Shown one piece after another: positions 11,901 to 21,860 of a stretch of DNA of 64,000 nt. Both the position numbers and the translations under genes were made by a program. This DNA is from Melanocharis versteri (lineage: Eukaryota; Chordata; Aves; Passeriformes; Melanocharitidae): the NCBI GenBank assembly GCA_013397845.1, contig VZTG01010637.1:83796-147795 (forward strand), read 5' to 3'. The notes beneath the pieces were generated by a model. The model ran no database searches. It worked only from the letters and a program-made list of their open reading frames with translations, and was not told where the DNA came from. Position 1 is the stretch's first letter; each line of letters starts with the position of its first letter.

Positions 11901-14900
11901 CGCTTAATGCATGCAAAGGCTCAGAAATGTACACACTGCAGAGAGGCACGTGCAATTCAGAGGTGAGTTTGTGGCACAGGAGTCTTCAGAGTACTTCATC
12001 AGCTGCTTATTTCTCCTGACAGCCCTGACAATGTGTGATGCAAACACTCGGGCAAAATGTTCCTAAGCAGGATAACTCCATCCAGCAAAACCCTCTGTTT
12101 TACCTTGCTCCAAGCAGCTCACTCTGACATTGCTCTTGCAAAAACAACCCCCTCCTCTTAAGGTTTGTTTTGAACCTCTCCTGTTTGGAAAAGGTTTTGG
12201 AACAAAAGTTTCCAAGAAGATAACTCTTCTCTATTTTGACCTCTTTCAGATCATCTGTCCACAAAAAGACAACCGCTTAATCAGCAAGAAAATTCCTCTT
12301 GTAGTGCCAAGCTTGTCAACTGTTCTACTCAATAGCAGTGCAAATACTGCAGGAAGAGATAATATTGAGATGGGTGTGTCGAATACCACCCCACAGAATG
12401 CAACAGCAACAAAAGGTCTCTGTCTTGAATTATATTCAGCTCCAGCTGTTATAAGAAAAGGACAAATACTACTAGTCATTTCATGTAAAAATGTAATTTT
12501 TCATGTAAAATTGTCCCTTCTCAGAGTAAAGATGTGCTCTCTACTGGTATAATCTGAAGCATGAGTTCACTGCAGGAAACCAGAGACACCACAAAGCTTT
12601 CCACTTAGATGTATAGATCAAAAAGCCATTTTTACTGATTTGTTTCTTTAGAATACTGAGCTGTAAATGTAGAGCTGCCTTTCTCTCATACATAAAATAT
12701 TGCCTGTTGCTTTTGACAGAACAAGTCCCTTCTGGGAATCACACTGCTTTGTACCACCAGGAATAACTGCTTTTTTTATAATCTGCTAAGAAAAGGAGAC
12801 GTTTTAAAAAGGTTATATTGCCAGGAACGTATGAATAATTCCTGATAATCACTGTTCCTGTATAGATAACTTCCTTTACCTTTCCAATGTGGATTTGTCC
12901 TATCTGACTGTTCCAATTTCTGTCAGGAAGAGATTGTCTGTATTTCTCATGCCTTCAGGTACGAAAGTTGAGACATCAGAAGTCAATTCACCTGTAGCAA
13001 CATCTGCGTTTCCAAGCACTTTAGTTCTGATCAATAACCTTCAGACTTATGGACAGAATAAAATGTTCCGTAACTTCAATAACAAATTCCTGCAGACAGC
13101 TTGGAAAAGTCAAATGTGTGTAGCAATATACGGCAATATCTTCCTAGGAATCATGATGCATTAACAAGAGCCAAAGTAATCTCAAGTCAGTCTTCAGTTC
13201 CTGTCTCCTTTAGTGGCTGACATACATATAATGTTTTCTTGTTGTTCAATTCAAAGGTCTAATCTTGCTCATCTTAAACTTTTTCTAGATCACCCAGGCT
13301 CTGAGAGAAGAAAATCAAGCTCCTTTTGCACAACTCCATCTGGTTCAACTGCAGGCAAAGAGAGCAGTCAGCATAACTACCCACCACTGGCTCTCAAGCA
13401 CAGACCACAACCAATGCACCTTGGACAAGCAGTGCCAGGTAAGGCACCACTTCCAGTGTGAGCTGGCAATATTCACCTTGGCCAGATCTTAATGGTTAAA
13501 TTTTTTAAAATTTGGAGGACACAGATATTTCTAAATTTTGTGCACATTTTCAAGTATTTAGAGTAATAACTGATTCTAACTTCACATAAATACCTCTCTA
13601 TTTTTGCATAGCTGCTCGTCTGTTCTCAGAAGTTCAGGCACTGACCACTGAGAACATTGGCTTGTTCTTTTATTCCAGGGCCACAGTGAGGCTGAGAACA
13701 GTTCTGAAAAGACCATAATAAAAATACAAAAAATATAGCACACGTTGAATGTGAAATACGTTAGTTGTTTAGGTCTGGAATATTCTTTTGCAATCATAAG
13801 CTGTGTATTGCACACCTCTGCAAAAGTAGCTACTGACTACAGAAACATGGGATCCTTCATCCCCTCACATCATCTCAGGTCTTCCTGCAGAACAGAGGCA
13901 GAAAGGGTCAGCTTTTGATTTGTGAAGAGTCTTTTCCTGTGGGTGAAGCTTTGTGGGGTTTTTATGCTAACTTTCTGCAAACTGGCCTGTAACAGTTGTC
14001 AGCCTAGCTGGCCGTCCTTCTCCATGGTGAGAGATTCATTTGAGTGATGACATAATTTCTGGATAAATCAACAGACTAGACCATGCAGGAAAAGTTCATC
14101 ACAGAACTCTCCTGGCAACAATCAGAAATCAGAATGACAGAGGCATGTTCTCCAAAGCAACGTGGCTTTTGGTTATTAATTTTCTCTTCGTGTATGGTAT
14201 TTACTGTACGCTAAAAACCCTAATGTCAGCACTAGGTATTCTCACCACCTCGTGAAAAGAGGCAGAACCCAAAGCTCTCAACTATTCTGTCAAGAGCATT
14301 ACTTTTGTTATTAGTTTGGCTTTGATGTATATTCATTTTCCCAGTTTCACGCTACATGTTTCAAACACTCCTGCTACCCTGAAGTACCTGTTATCTGTCC
14401 TTCCACCTTCACAGCAGAAAGTGTTCCCATCTGTGTCCAGCCAAGGTGCTTTGTGTAAAGTTAAATGCAGATGCTAAATGAATAGGGCAAGACCAGAAAA
14501 TCTTCTCCCCTCACACACTCTGAGCACTCAGTGGTTTAGAAACACCTGTTTGCTGTAATCCGGTCTTTGTGAGATGAAAATACTTTTGGACTAGTTTCAA
14601 ACATAGAATGCAAACTAACTCCTCCTCCTTCCTTCCTCTACTGAGTTTGTATTTCTGGTGTTGATGCTATCACTTGCTAACAACTTCTGGAAGAAAAAAG
14701 CACTTAGTTTATCTAATTTCGTTTCCTTTTCACTCAAGGTCCTTGCTGCAAAGGAAGCTGCTGTCAAATACTCGCCTGCCAGAGACAGACAATACTGAAG
14801 TGCATGACAGAGGGACGCCTCAACCACATCCTGGATGTGCTTCGCTCCCAGCAAACCCTGTCCCGAATGGATTATGAAGCCATCACCTCGTGCCCCACAG

Positions 14901-15061
14901 TGACCGGGCGTGCTCGAGCACTGCTGGACACTTGCCTTTGCCTCGGGGAGAGGGCAGCACAAGCTGTAGTGACTGCACTTTCAGTGAGCAAATGTAGTCC
15001 TCTGGGACGAGTCATTCACTGCCCAGACTGTCCTTCTAAGGTAAACAGGCTGTCGTTGTGA
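5767..15061 (+). CDS. RIPK2-like pseudokinase with C-terminal CARD (12 coding exons)
   Basis: Coding segments: 5767-5918, 6768-6921, 7124-7279, 7420-7568, 8610-8659, 9756-9917, 10264-10349, 11894-11962, 12250-12415, 12959-about 13108 or 13117, 13289-13438, 14739-15061. Phases match at every join except the exon at 12959, whose donor is uncertain. The product is about 588 residues (human RIPK2 has 540). Order: kinase-like domain (about 16-290), Ser/Thr/Asn-rich linker (304-481), CARD (about 495-580). Lys41 (ISVKLL) matches the ATP-binding Lys, and Asp157 lies in DYG (for DFG). The catalytic loop is HCS at 137-139, so the catalytic Asp is Ser, though Asn144 is kept. RIPK2 normally carries NOD1/NOD2 signals to NF-kappaB through its CARD; a scaffold or inhibitory role here is inference. 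The identity looks too low for a plain RIPK2 orthologue, and RIPK2 is not known to adjoin SLC7A6. Introns show no repeat I recognise. Confidence 0.8.
6768..6921 (+). CDS. RIPK2-like exon 3: helix C and gatekeeper region
   Basis: The acceptor is TTTTTTTACAG|G and the donor GAG|GTAGAT. The split codon completes Arg, then EWKLLLQDIASV follows as helix C. The residue aligned with the helix C Glu of RIPK2 is Asp by my alignment. LLPFLGIY and GIVTEWMNNGSL match ILPILGIC and GIVTEYMPNGSL of human RIPK2, with Thr kept as gatekeeper. The exon ends in phase 0 at residue 102. Confidence 0.8.
7124..7279 (+). CDS. RIPK2-like exon 4: degenerate catalytic loop
   Basis: The acceptor is TTACTCAG|CAT and the donor AAG|GTAGGA; 52 whole codons. 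LHHLHSLEPALCHCSLKPSN aligns with the human LHNMTPPLLHHDLKTQN segment. The catalytic Asp is Ser139, while the following Lys141 and Asn144 remain. This is the main evidence for loss of kinase activity. Confidence 0.85.
7420..7568 (+). CDS. RIPK2-like exon 5: DYG motif and activation segment
   Basis: The acceptor is TTCCATAG|ATA and the donor ACAG|GTGAAT. ISDYGLTNWR aligns with IADFGLSKWR of RIPK2, so the Mg-binding Asp157 is kept. YLPPEIL stands for the YMPPENY end of the activation segment. The segment is rich in Cys, Gln and Asn and lacks the Ser cluster (SQSRSS) in which human RIPK2 autophosphorylates Ser176. The exon ends in phase 2. Confidence 0.8.
8610..8659 (+). CDS. RIPK2-like exon 6: short kinase C-lobe exon
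   Basis: This exon is only 50 nt. A long T-rich acceptor ends at 8609 and the donor is GAAG|GTATTT. It encodes FGILCWESLSRRKPFE after the split Ser codon, matching YAVITWEVLSRKQPFE of RIPK2. Phase continues from the previous exon (2) and leaves phase 1. Confidence 0.8.
9756..9917 (+). CDS. RIPK2-like exon 7: kinase C-lobe
   Basis: The acceptor is AAATTGTAG|GT and the donor GCAG|GTAACA. The segment contains RPGISEKFIPSSLPERNRLL and ALCWHQEPDYRPN, matching the RPVI...SLP and GWAQNPDERPS parts of RIPK2. The conserved Arg of subdomain XI (YRP) is present. Phase is 1 in and 1 out. Confidence 0.8.
10264..10349 (+). CDS. RIPK2-like exon 8: end of kinase domain
   Basis: The acceptor is CATCCCTGCAG|AA and the donor AAG|GTCAGT. 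It encodes CVDLLNGVLTS then EAISAAIYNLVDAK, aligning with CLIELEPVLRTF and LEAVIQLKKTK of RIPK2. It ends in phase 0 at residue 303. Confidence 0.75.
11894..11962 (+). CDS. RIPK2-like exon 9: linker
   Basis: The acceptor is CTTCTTCCAG|GAG and the donor GAG|GTGAGT. The 23 in-frame codons begin ERALNACKGSEMYTL. It has no domain of its own and corresponds to the start of the variable linker between kinase and CARD. Support comes from strong splice sites and matching phase; similarity to RIPK2 is weak. Confidence 0.6.
12250..12415 (+). CDS. RIPK2-like exon 10: linker
   Basis: The acceptor is CTCTTTCAG|ATC and the donor AAAG|GTCTCT. It encodes a Ser/Asn/Thr-rich segment beginning IICPQKDNRLISKKIPLVV. 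It keeps phase 0 in and 1 out. Low-complexity linkers in this family are poorly conserved, so homology adds little support. Confidence 0.6.
12959..13117 (+). CDS. RIPK2-like exon 11: linker, donor uncertain
   Basis: The acceptor is GCCTTCAG|GT, which joins in frame to exon 10. The segment starts TKVETSEVNSPVATSAFPS. Two donors leave the required phase 1: one after 13108 (AAAA|GTCAAA) and one after 13117 (ATGT|GTGTAG). Both are weak. Skipping this exon also preserves the frame, since both the exon before and this exon end in phase 1, so it may be alternative. Confidence 0.45.
13289..13438 (+). CDS. RIPK2-like exon 12: linker before the CARD
   Basis: The acceptor is TTTTTCTAG|AT and the donor CCAG|GTAAGG. 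RRKSSSFCTTPSGSTAG resembles the RAAFCDHKTTPCSSA linker stretch of human RIPK2. Phase is 1 in and 1 out. Confidence 0.65.
14739..15061 (+). CDS. RIPK2-like terminal exon: CARD
   Basis: The acceptor is TTTTCACTCAAG|GT and the frame runs to TGA at 15059-15061. A Cys-rich lead (PCCKGSCCQILACQRQ) is followed by a CARD: KCMTEGRLNHILDVL aligns with NQMTEACLNQSLDAL, MDYEAI with EDYELV (a Tyr at the position I believe corresponds to Tyr474), and RARALLDT with VRQLLDT. The tail PSKVNRLSL resembles the human C-terminus around SPSLNLL. A possible donor (AAG|GTAAAC) near 15041 could extend the transcript, but reading through gives a sensible end. Confidence 0.8.
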
Positions 15062-16270
15062 CTGATTTTTTTTGCAGTCTGTTGGATGCATCCGAGCTCT
15101 AGTAATTTGTGATGGCAAAGATTCACGTTAGTTTCTCACAACCCGTTGACTAAAGGCAATTCTTCCTACAGCCCATTATTTGAGTACCGTAGTGGAAAAA
15201 GCTAACTGGATTAAAAGGTCAAGTCAACTGCTGCCAACAGGAAGTGCCAAGACTGGTATAACAAATTCCGATTTGGACCTCAGAGATGGGAGAAGTGCAA
15301 TATGTGCCAGAGCAAACAGAGCTCAAGCCAGATGACACCTTATTTCCTTGATTTTTTTTTAGAAGGGAAGAAAATGAATCATGACTTTTTGGAGGTCACA
15401 CTATGGAAGAATGGCTGTTTATAAATCCTTCCAAATAAGGATAATGAACAACAAAATACTGGATGGGGAGAAAAAAATTACTGCCTTTCACTGAGCTCAT
15501 ATCTGAGCCAGCTGTTAGAGTGAAAGGCTTCAGAGAATCAAGAAATATTTCTTCAGTAGGGCCTTAAGTAAGACTTGGAAGTTTTATATTATGCATATAA
15601 ATTGCTTCATTTTCCTCACAAATGGTTATATGCTCTGAAAATGTAGCAGTTCTTACAGCAGTACTTTGGAAAGGTGGGACTTGGAGTACTCATTAAATGG
15701 AAAAATGTTAATATTTTACATCCATGTATCTCTCTAAGTATGTCTGCAGTTTAAATGTAAAATTAAACCAGGTAGAAGAGGTGCCAAGCTGATAATTTTG
15801 AAATGGTGGTTCTGCTGAACTGTTGTCATGGTTGTACTCAAATAGGAGACAGCCTGGGAATACTGGGAGGTTTTCTTGCTCTGGCCTGGACTCACCCACG
15901 GTCACAGATGCTTCAAAGCGTCCTGCTGCTGCTTGAACTCATCCTCAGGTCAAGGACCCTTTGACTTGAGTTCACGTGGAGTTCCAGTCTGTCCAGTACA
16001 GCAGCACAGCAACGTTGCTGTTATCAGAATGTTCCCGGGCACAGTCGAGCAAGATGGTAAGTGGTACAGCAAGCAGTGAAAGCAACAAACCAGCCAGTAA
16101 CGAGCACCAGACACTTGTGTACAGAAGGTGAGCAAGCCCCATGGCGAGCACAGGAGCCTGTCAGCAGAAAAACAGCAACGGCAGCTATAAATGTGATCCA
16201 GCACATTCCAGTCAAGCCTGTTGTTACCTTGAACCCTTCAAGCCTCACTTTGGATGCTGAAAAGAACATT
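15062..16270. other. 3' flank of the RIPK2-like gene
   Basis: No AATAAA was noticed close to the stop codon; ATTAAA occurs near 15210 and 15693 and could serve as a poly(A) signal. No other gene or repeat is recognised here. Confidence 0.4.
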
Positions 16271-16793
16271 TGTGGTTTAACCCCCGTGGACAACTACGCT
16301 CCACAACAGTGAAGTGAGAAAACTTGTTGGCTGAGATCCAGACAATTGAACAGGTAAAGCAAAAGCTGCACACAAGCAAAGGAAAACATGGAATTCATCC
16401 ACCACTTCCCATCGGCAGGCAGGTGTTCAGCCATCTCCACGAACGCAGGGCTCCATCCCACGTAATGGGTACTTAAGAAGACAAATGCCATCACTTCAAA
16501 TGTCCCCCCCTTCCTCCTTCTTCCTTAGCTGAGCATGATGCCACATGGTCTGGAGAATCCCTTTGGCCAGCAGTGGTCAGCTGTCCCAGCTTGTCCTCCC
16601 CAGCTCCTTGTGCACCCCCAGCCTCCTCCCTGGTGGGGTGAGAGGCAGAAAGGCCTTGGCTCTGCGTGAGCTCTGCCCAGCAATAACAAAGCATCCCTGA
16701 ATTGTCAACACTGTTTTCAGTACAAATTCAAAATACAGCCCCATACTAGCTCCTATGGAGAAAATTAACTCTACCCCAGCCCAAACCAGCATA
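16271..16793 (+). mobile_element. Solo-LTR-like element of avian endogenous retrovirus type
   Basis: It begins TGTGGTTTAACCCC. It then follows a familiar avian LTR: 'ttagctgagcatgatg', 'atccctttggcca', 'ttgtgcacccccagcctcct', 'gtgagaggcagaaaggcctt', 'ttgtcaacactgttttcag', and ends 'aaaattaactctacccca' and 'aaaccagcat'. No internal viral genes are present, so it is probably a solo LTR. I could not find a clear target-site duplication. Family assignment is from memory. Confidence 0.6.
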
Positions 16794-19700
16794 ATTCGAA
16801 AGGGAAATAATAAGACTACTTTCATTGTAATGAAAATAATGATATAAGGTGCTGGGTTTTTAAAGGCCCAGTGGGGTTTCTTCAAGCTTCATGGCACCAG
16901 ATTAACGTGAGAACTTGTTATACTGTCTACAGGTATTTCAAATGCAAAACCATGTTGTTTCCCTATGTTGCTTTTGTTCTCTCTGCAGTTTCAAAGTTCT
17001 CATTGAATTCACTATTTTGGCTGATTGCAATTTTAAATGCAATAATGATGTGTTTTCTAGGCACACTTAAGGGATAAGAAATTTGTTACGTCAAAATTTC
17101 CAGTTACGATGCTGCTGGAACCGTAAACCATTTTTTTAATATAACTTCATTGAACTTTGAGACTGCCTTGAATTAAAATATTGTTACAATTAAAAGCAAT
17201 GTCTATCAGAATATGTTGACAATAGTTTTGCTTATTAAAGGAGTCAAATATCTATTTCACAGTTGAATTTTTTTTCCAATCTACACTTTAAATGGGAAAT
17301 TTCAACAGTCTCTTCTAGAAAAGGATGTCTTGCTTTTGAGGAGAGGAACTGCTGTCATGGTGTTTTGCCTGTTTAGAAGGCATAACATACTCAGTAAAAC
17401 AGATAAACATTCACCTGTGGGAAATAGTTACAGACCTTTAAAAGAGAAATTGGCAATACTGTTGAAACTTAATATCAGCTCTCAAAGTCATTCCATTTAG
17501 TTGTTCTGCTGGACACTTTATACTCCTGTGAAAGATGTGCTGGCTGGCAGGCTATGCTGAATTTTTGTCATAGTGGTTTTGACACAGAAACAGTTTTGGC
17601 TCTTTTCTAGAAGCAGCTGCCTACTTGAGAATATAATCTGATGCCAAACCTAAGCCCAGTCTTAACTGTTAATAGAAGAGCTGGCATCAAAACAGTGGGA
17701 GCACAAATTGTCTGCTTTTCCAGCATGGCATTTTTGAAAGGATGTAGCACATTTATTGAAATGAAACTGTTGATATAAAAAGTTTTGATACCAAATTAAA
17801 ATGCAGTGACCTGGAACTAGTACCATTTTTTCTCACCAAAAAGACATACTCTCATAAGACCTGTAATGTGAGCTGTTTAAAAATGTCTCATGTTGATTAC
17901 TGGTGTGAAATATCAAACTGCTGAAATCTTATGGTATTTTGCTCCTGCCCAAGCTTGTTCATTAGCTAAGATTTCTATTGTCCTCTCCTCTGTTTTCTGC
18001 AGTTACCTTGATATTATGAAACAATGTAGAATAAATGGCACTGAGCAGGAGTAAAGATAGAAGACTCAAACTGTTCTTTATTATCTATGGGAAGAAACAT
18101 GATTTGAATGTGAAGAATAACTGGAGTTGCAGGAAGGAAATATAAAACATGGGTATCTCTACAAAACAGCAAGGAGAATAATAAAACAAATTCACTTCAG
18201 GAATGATCACACAAACTGATTAGTAAAGCCATTGCAGTTACTCAGAAAAGACAAAACTAGAATTAATAGATGTTAAAAATGGCATCAAATTCTATGAAGC
18301 TATTTAAATTTATTAAAGGAATGGTAAGTAGAGTAGGCAGATGTTTATTTTTCTGATGTATTGAAATGTAATTTCCTTCTTGACACTGGTTGCAGCTATC
18401 TTTTGCTGATTTGCAAAAAGACGACTGTCCCTTGCCCTTTGTCCTAACTACACCACACTTTATCTGAGCTGGGATAGTTTCTGCAGTGTAAGAATGTCTG
18501 CACTAGAATTTGTTTGAAGTTGATTTGTGGGAAATGATTCTGAGGTACTGGAATGAAATGTTTAAGAGATTAGTCCTTCCAGTAGAGAGCAAGGCAAACA
18601 AAGCTATAAATACCACTCAAACGTTGTTGCCAGTGCCTGTTATAAACAGTTCCAGAGAACATCAGAGGAAGATAACAAGTGCATATTCATAAAATACTAA
18701 TCTAAAAGTTTTCAAAAAATGCATTAATGGACTGCTAACATATACAGAAGAATTTTACACCATGTAAGTAGTCTAAAATGTACAAAACCTAAAGCACTAA
18801 TGAAAACATACTAAACCTCAAGGGTTCTTATTTTATTGTTTCGAGTCTGAATCCTACATAATCTTCTAAAATTTTCACGCTTGCCCAGTTTTATTCACTT
18901 GAGCATCACATGTGAAGATTTGTAAGGAAGGATAAGTGCATAAATAAATACTTGTGGGCCTGATATGTTAGGGAAGGACCCAAACATCGTCAAGGCAGGC
19001 ACAGAAAATTTAGATTTCTTAATTGTTATTTATTGATTAGAGTGCTATACAGCTATTAACTATGCTCTCCTCCAGTAATACATGTTGCCTCCAGGATTTC
19101 TGGCGTCTTTTTTCCCTCAGGAAATCCTGCCTTGCACTATATCCCCTTCCATGCTTTCCCTGCACAGAGCCCCGCCCCACCCTCCCCTCTTTGCAAAATA
19201 CTTTACTGGGGCTCAAAAGGCCCGAGCATAGTTTGATTTTGTTCCTTTTCTAGAGAAGCAATCCCTTCATTGCCTGCCTGGAACTACATTCCCTTAACTG
19301 AGCACATGGTTGACTTGACAGATGGTATGTCAGCTGAGTTAAACAAAACTCCGGGATTTTGAAGGTAAGTCCGCCATAAATTAAACTACCTGACAAGGTC
19401 TGAAAAGAACATATTTAATGATTTATTTGGGTTACATTAAATTCAGCACAGCTGCAAGAACCTATTAATTGTAAGCATTTTGCTTAACCCCAGCAAAAAT
19501 GGTACATCAGAAGCTCAGACATGCGATTTCCAGCTCCTGTGCTGATACAATTTGTGATCAGTATTCTATTCCCTGCCTTTATTTCTCTTTGCCAAGAATA
19601 CATGCCAAGTAATATTACAGAAATCTATAGCCTCAAACTGCCATTTTCTCTGGGCTTTAAGAATGACCTTTCTTCTTTCACAGAAGACATACATAAGTTA

Positions 19701-21767
19701 AAGAACTTCAGGACTCCTTCAACCAAGATGAATTAAATGGCAGTAATTTAGAATAAGAACTTACCCCTTGAAAAGTGGTAATATTCCAAAGTATCTCAAT
19801 ACCTATTTCCAACTGCTGTACTTGAACTTTCCACAAAGCAAAAGCAATATTCATACAAGCAGAAAGCACGCCTGAATTTTACCCTTTCAGAAGTAACCTG
19901 GCTGTACTCCAGAAAGTTCTGCATAGTTAGTCCTTTCTTTAGATACCAAGAAAAAAGTGCTATATTAGTTAACAGAATGACTCCTAACATTAAATTTGTT
20001 GTCCTTTGGCCAAAAAGGGCTCAAAGCTTTTTTTCAGTTCATTAGAATGTTACCTGGTGGGGGGAAAAATGAGAAAAGTGACTAAGGAATACACCTGGAA
20101 AATATAAAAAACCCCAATTGTATGAGACTTTTGACCTTGTAACAGCTGCAAAATATGTTCCCAAGAAAGCTGTCTTTATGCCACTTCCACGTGCTGTGAT
20201 AGCCTCCTGTGACAAAAGAACAGGGAGCTGGAAGGAGAGCAGTGAGGGGAGTGCCTGCCGTGTTCAGCTGTGGGTGCAAGGTGCCAAAGGAACCCTTGTT
20301 TGCCATTCTGTGCAGGCAGTGCTTCAGCAGGAGAACAGTGCTCAGCTCTGAGCACGGACTCAGGAGAACCCAGAAGAGAGGAAAGCTGATAAGCAGCGAG
20401 GAAACCTGATGGTAGGGACAAGCTGATAAAATTGTGTGTGTTTGGTCTAGCAAACAGGAGATGAAGGGCACACGAAAGAGTCTGGAGCAGAGGCACTGAA
20501 CATGCAGTGAGGGAACAGAGTACCTGGTCTGTCCTCGTGCTTTGTCATTCTGGGCTGGCTTTCAAGCAGGGGCTTAAGAAAGATTTAAAGGCCGTCATGA
20601 AAACAGGCTCCTTCCCCACACCCAAAGAAATCAGCAATATTCATGGAACTTTCTTTTACCTGATCAAGAGTTCTTTAGTTGACAAAATTAATGCAAACAA
20701 CAGTGATTTACTAAACCTTTTCCCTCAGCCTGTTCAGTTTATTTATGCAAACTATAAACATTTAAAGTGATTTAAGGGAAATTTTAATGTGTTTTTGCTT
20801 GGAGCTAAATAACATGAATATTTATAACTGCCCTGTAACTCAATCACTGTTTATTCCACTAACACCTACCTGTGAAGTCATGGGCCTGTCAGCAAGTCAG
20901 CTGTTGGGACGATGGAATAGAGATAACTTGAATTAAAGAGCCCTGGAGATTATTTCCACCCTTTACAGTGTTGCTTTGAATTCTAGAAAGAAAAGAAGGC
21001 TCTCCTACATTTTTGCTTCTCAGCAGATCATGGTTAGTCATCTTCTCTCAAATACAATGAAAATGTTTTCATTTTTATTAAAATGCAATCTTTATCAAGC
21101 AATATGTCTGTCGATCCATTAAATGTTTGCTGAGAGAGCCACTTCACATTCATGTATTTTCCTCCCTCTTTTCGCATGAAACCACAGGAACATTAAAAAA
21201 GAACCCCTTATGACACATGTTGTTAGAATGCAAACAAAATAACAGAAAAAAAATTAAGTTGTTACTTGTGCTGAACAGGTATGACCTCACAGAGAAATTT
21301 GATTGTTTTTGTGATAGACTGCATGTCTCAGACAGGTTTTATTAAACACTGTAGGAGACGAAAAGATTTACAGCCAAAGAAATATTTCTTGTCAGGGAAG
21401 CTTTCTGCAAAACAAGGCATTGCTCTGCTCTCCTCCCTCCTTTTCTGACTCCTGCAGAGCTGGTTCAAATGCAATCTGGCAACTCTGGTTAAACCTTTTC
21501 TCTCTACTGAAATCAATCATGTGCTGGCTGCAGATTTATTTGTTTACAGAAAACTCTCACTTAGGTAGAGAATTCATGAAATATACAAGAGAGGAGAGAT
21601 TTGGATGCTGTTTTATAGGATTTCTTTCAAAACTAAAATTATATTTAATTTTCTATAAGATACACAATAGCATTTTAACTCCTCAGCTGTTTCATTTTAA
21701 TGTATTTAGTAAGAATGTTTTCCTGTATTCCATTTACTAGCATATCAATATAGCAATTTAATTAACT
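16794..21767. other. Intergenic DNA without recognisable gene
   Basis: AT-rich sequence with no convincing exon. A short GC-rich patch near 19165-19185 and a good donor (GAAG|GTAAGT) at 19365/19366 could mark an unannotated non-coding transcript, but nothing else supports it. Confidence 0.4.
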
Positions 21768-21860
21768 CTTAGAATCAGAGAAGCATTTAGACTGAGAAGA
21801 CCTTTAAGATCATTGAGTCTAACTGTAAACCTAACACTGCCAAGTCCGCTGCATTCTTAG
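21768..21860 (-). mobile_element. Short CR1 LINE 3' end fragment
   Basis: On the plus strand 'agaatcagagaagcattta' then 'gaagacctttaagatcattg', 'agtctaactgtaaacctaac' and 'actgccaagtccgct' follow the reverse complement of a CR1 3' terminus. Only about 90 bases remain, consistent with a 5'-truncated old insertion. Confidence 0.6.

Noticed and set aside
20082..20496. Overlapping frames of 66-129 codons on both strands
   Set aside because: Composition is low in charge pattern, frames overlap on both strands and no splice sites or family resemblance were found.
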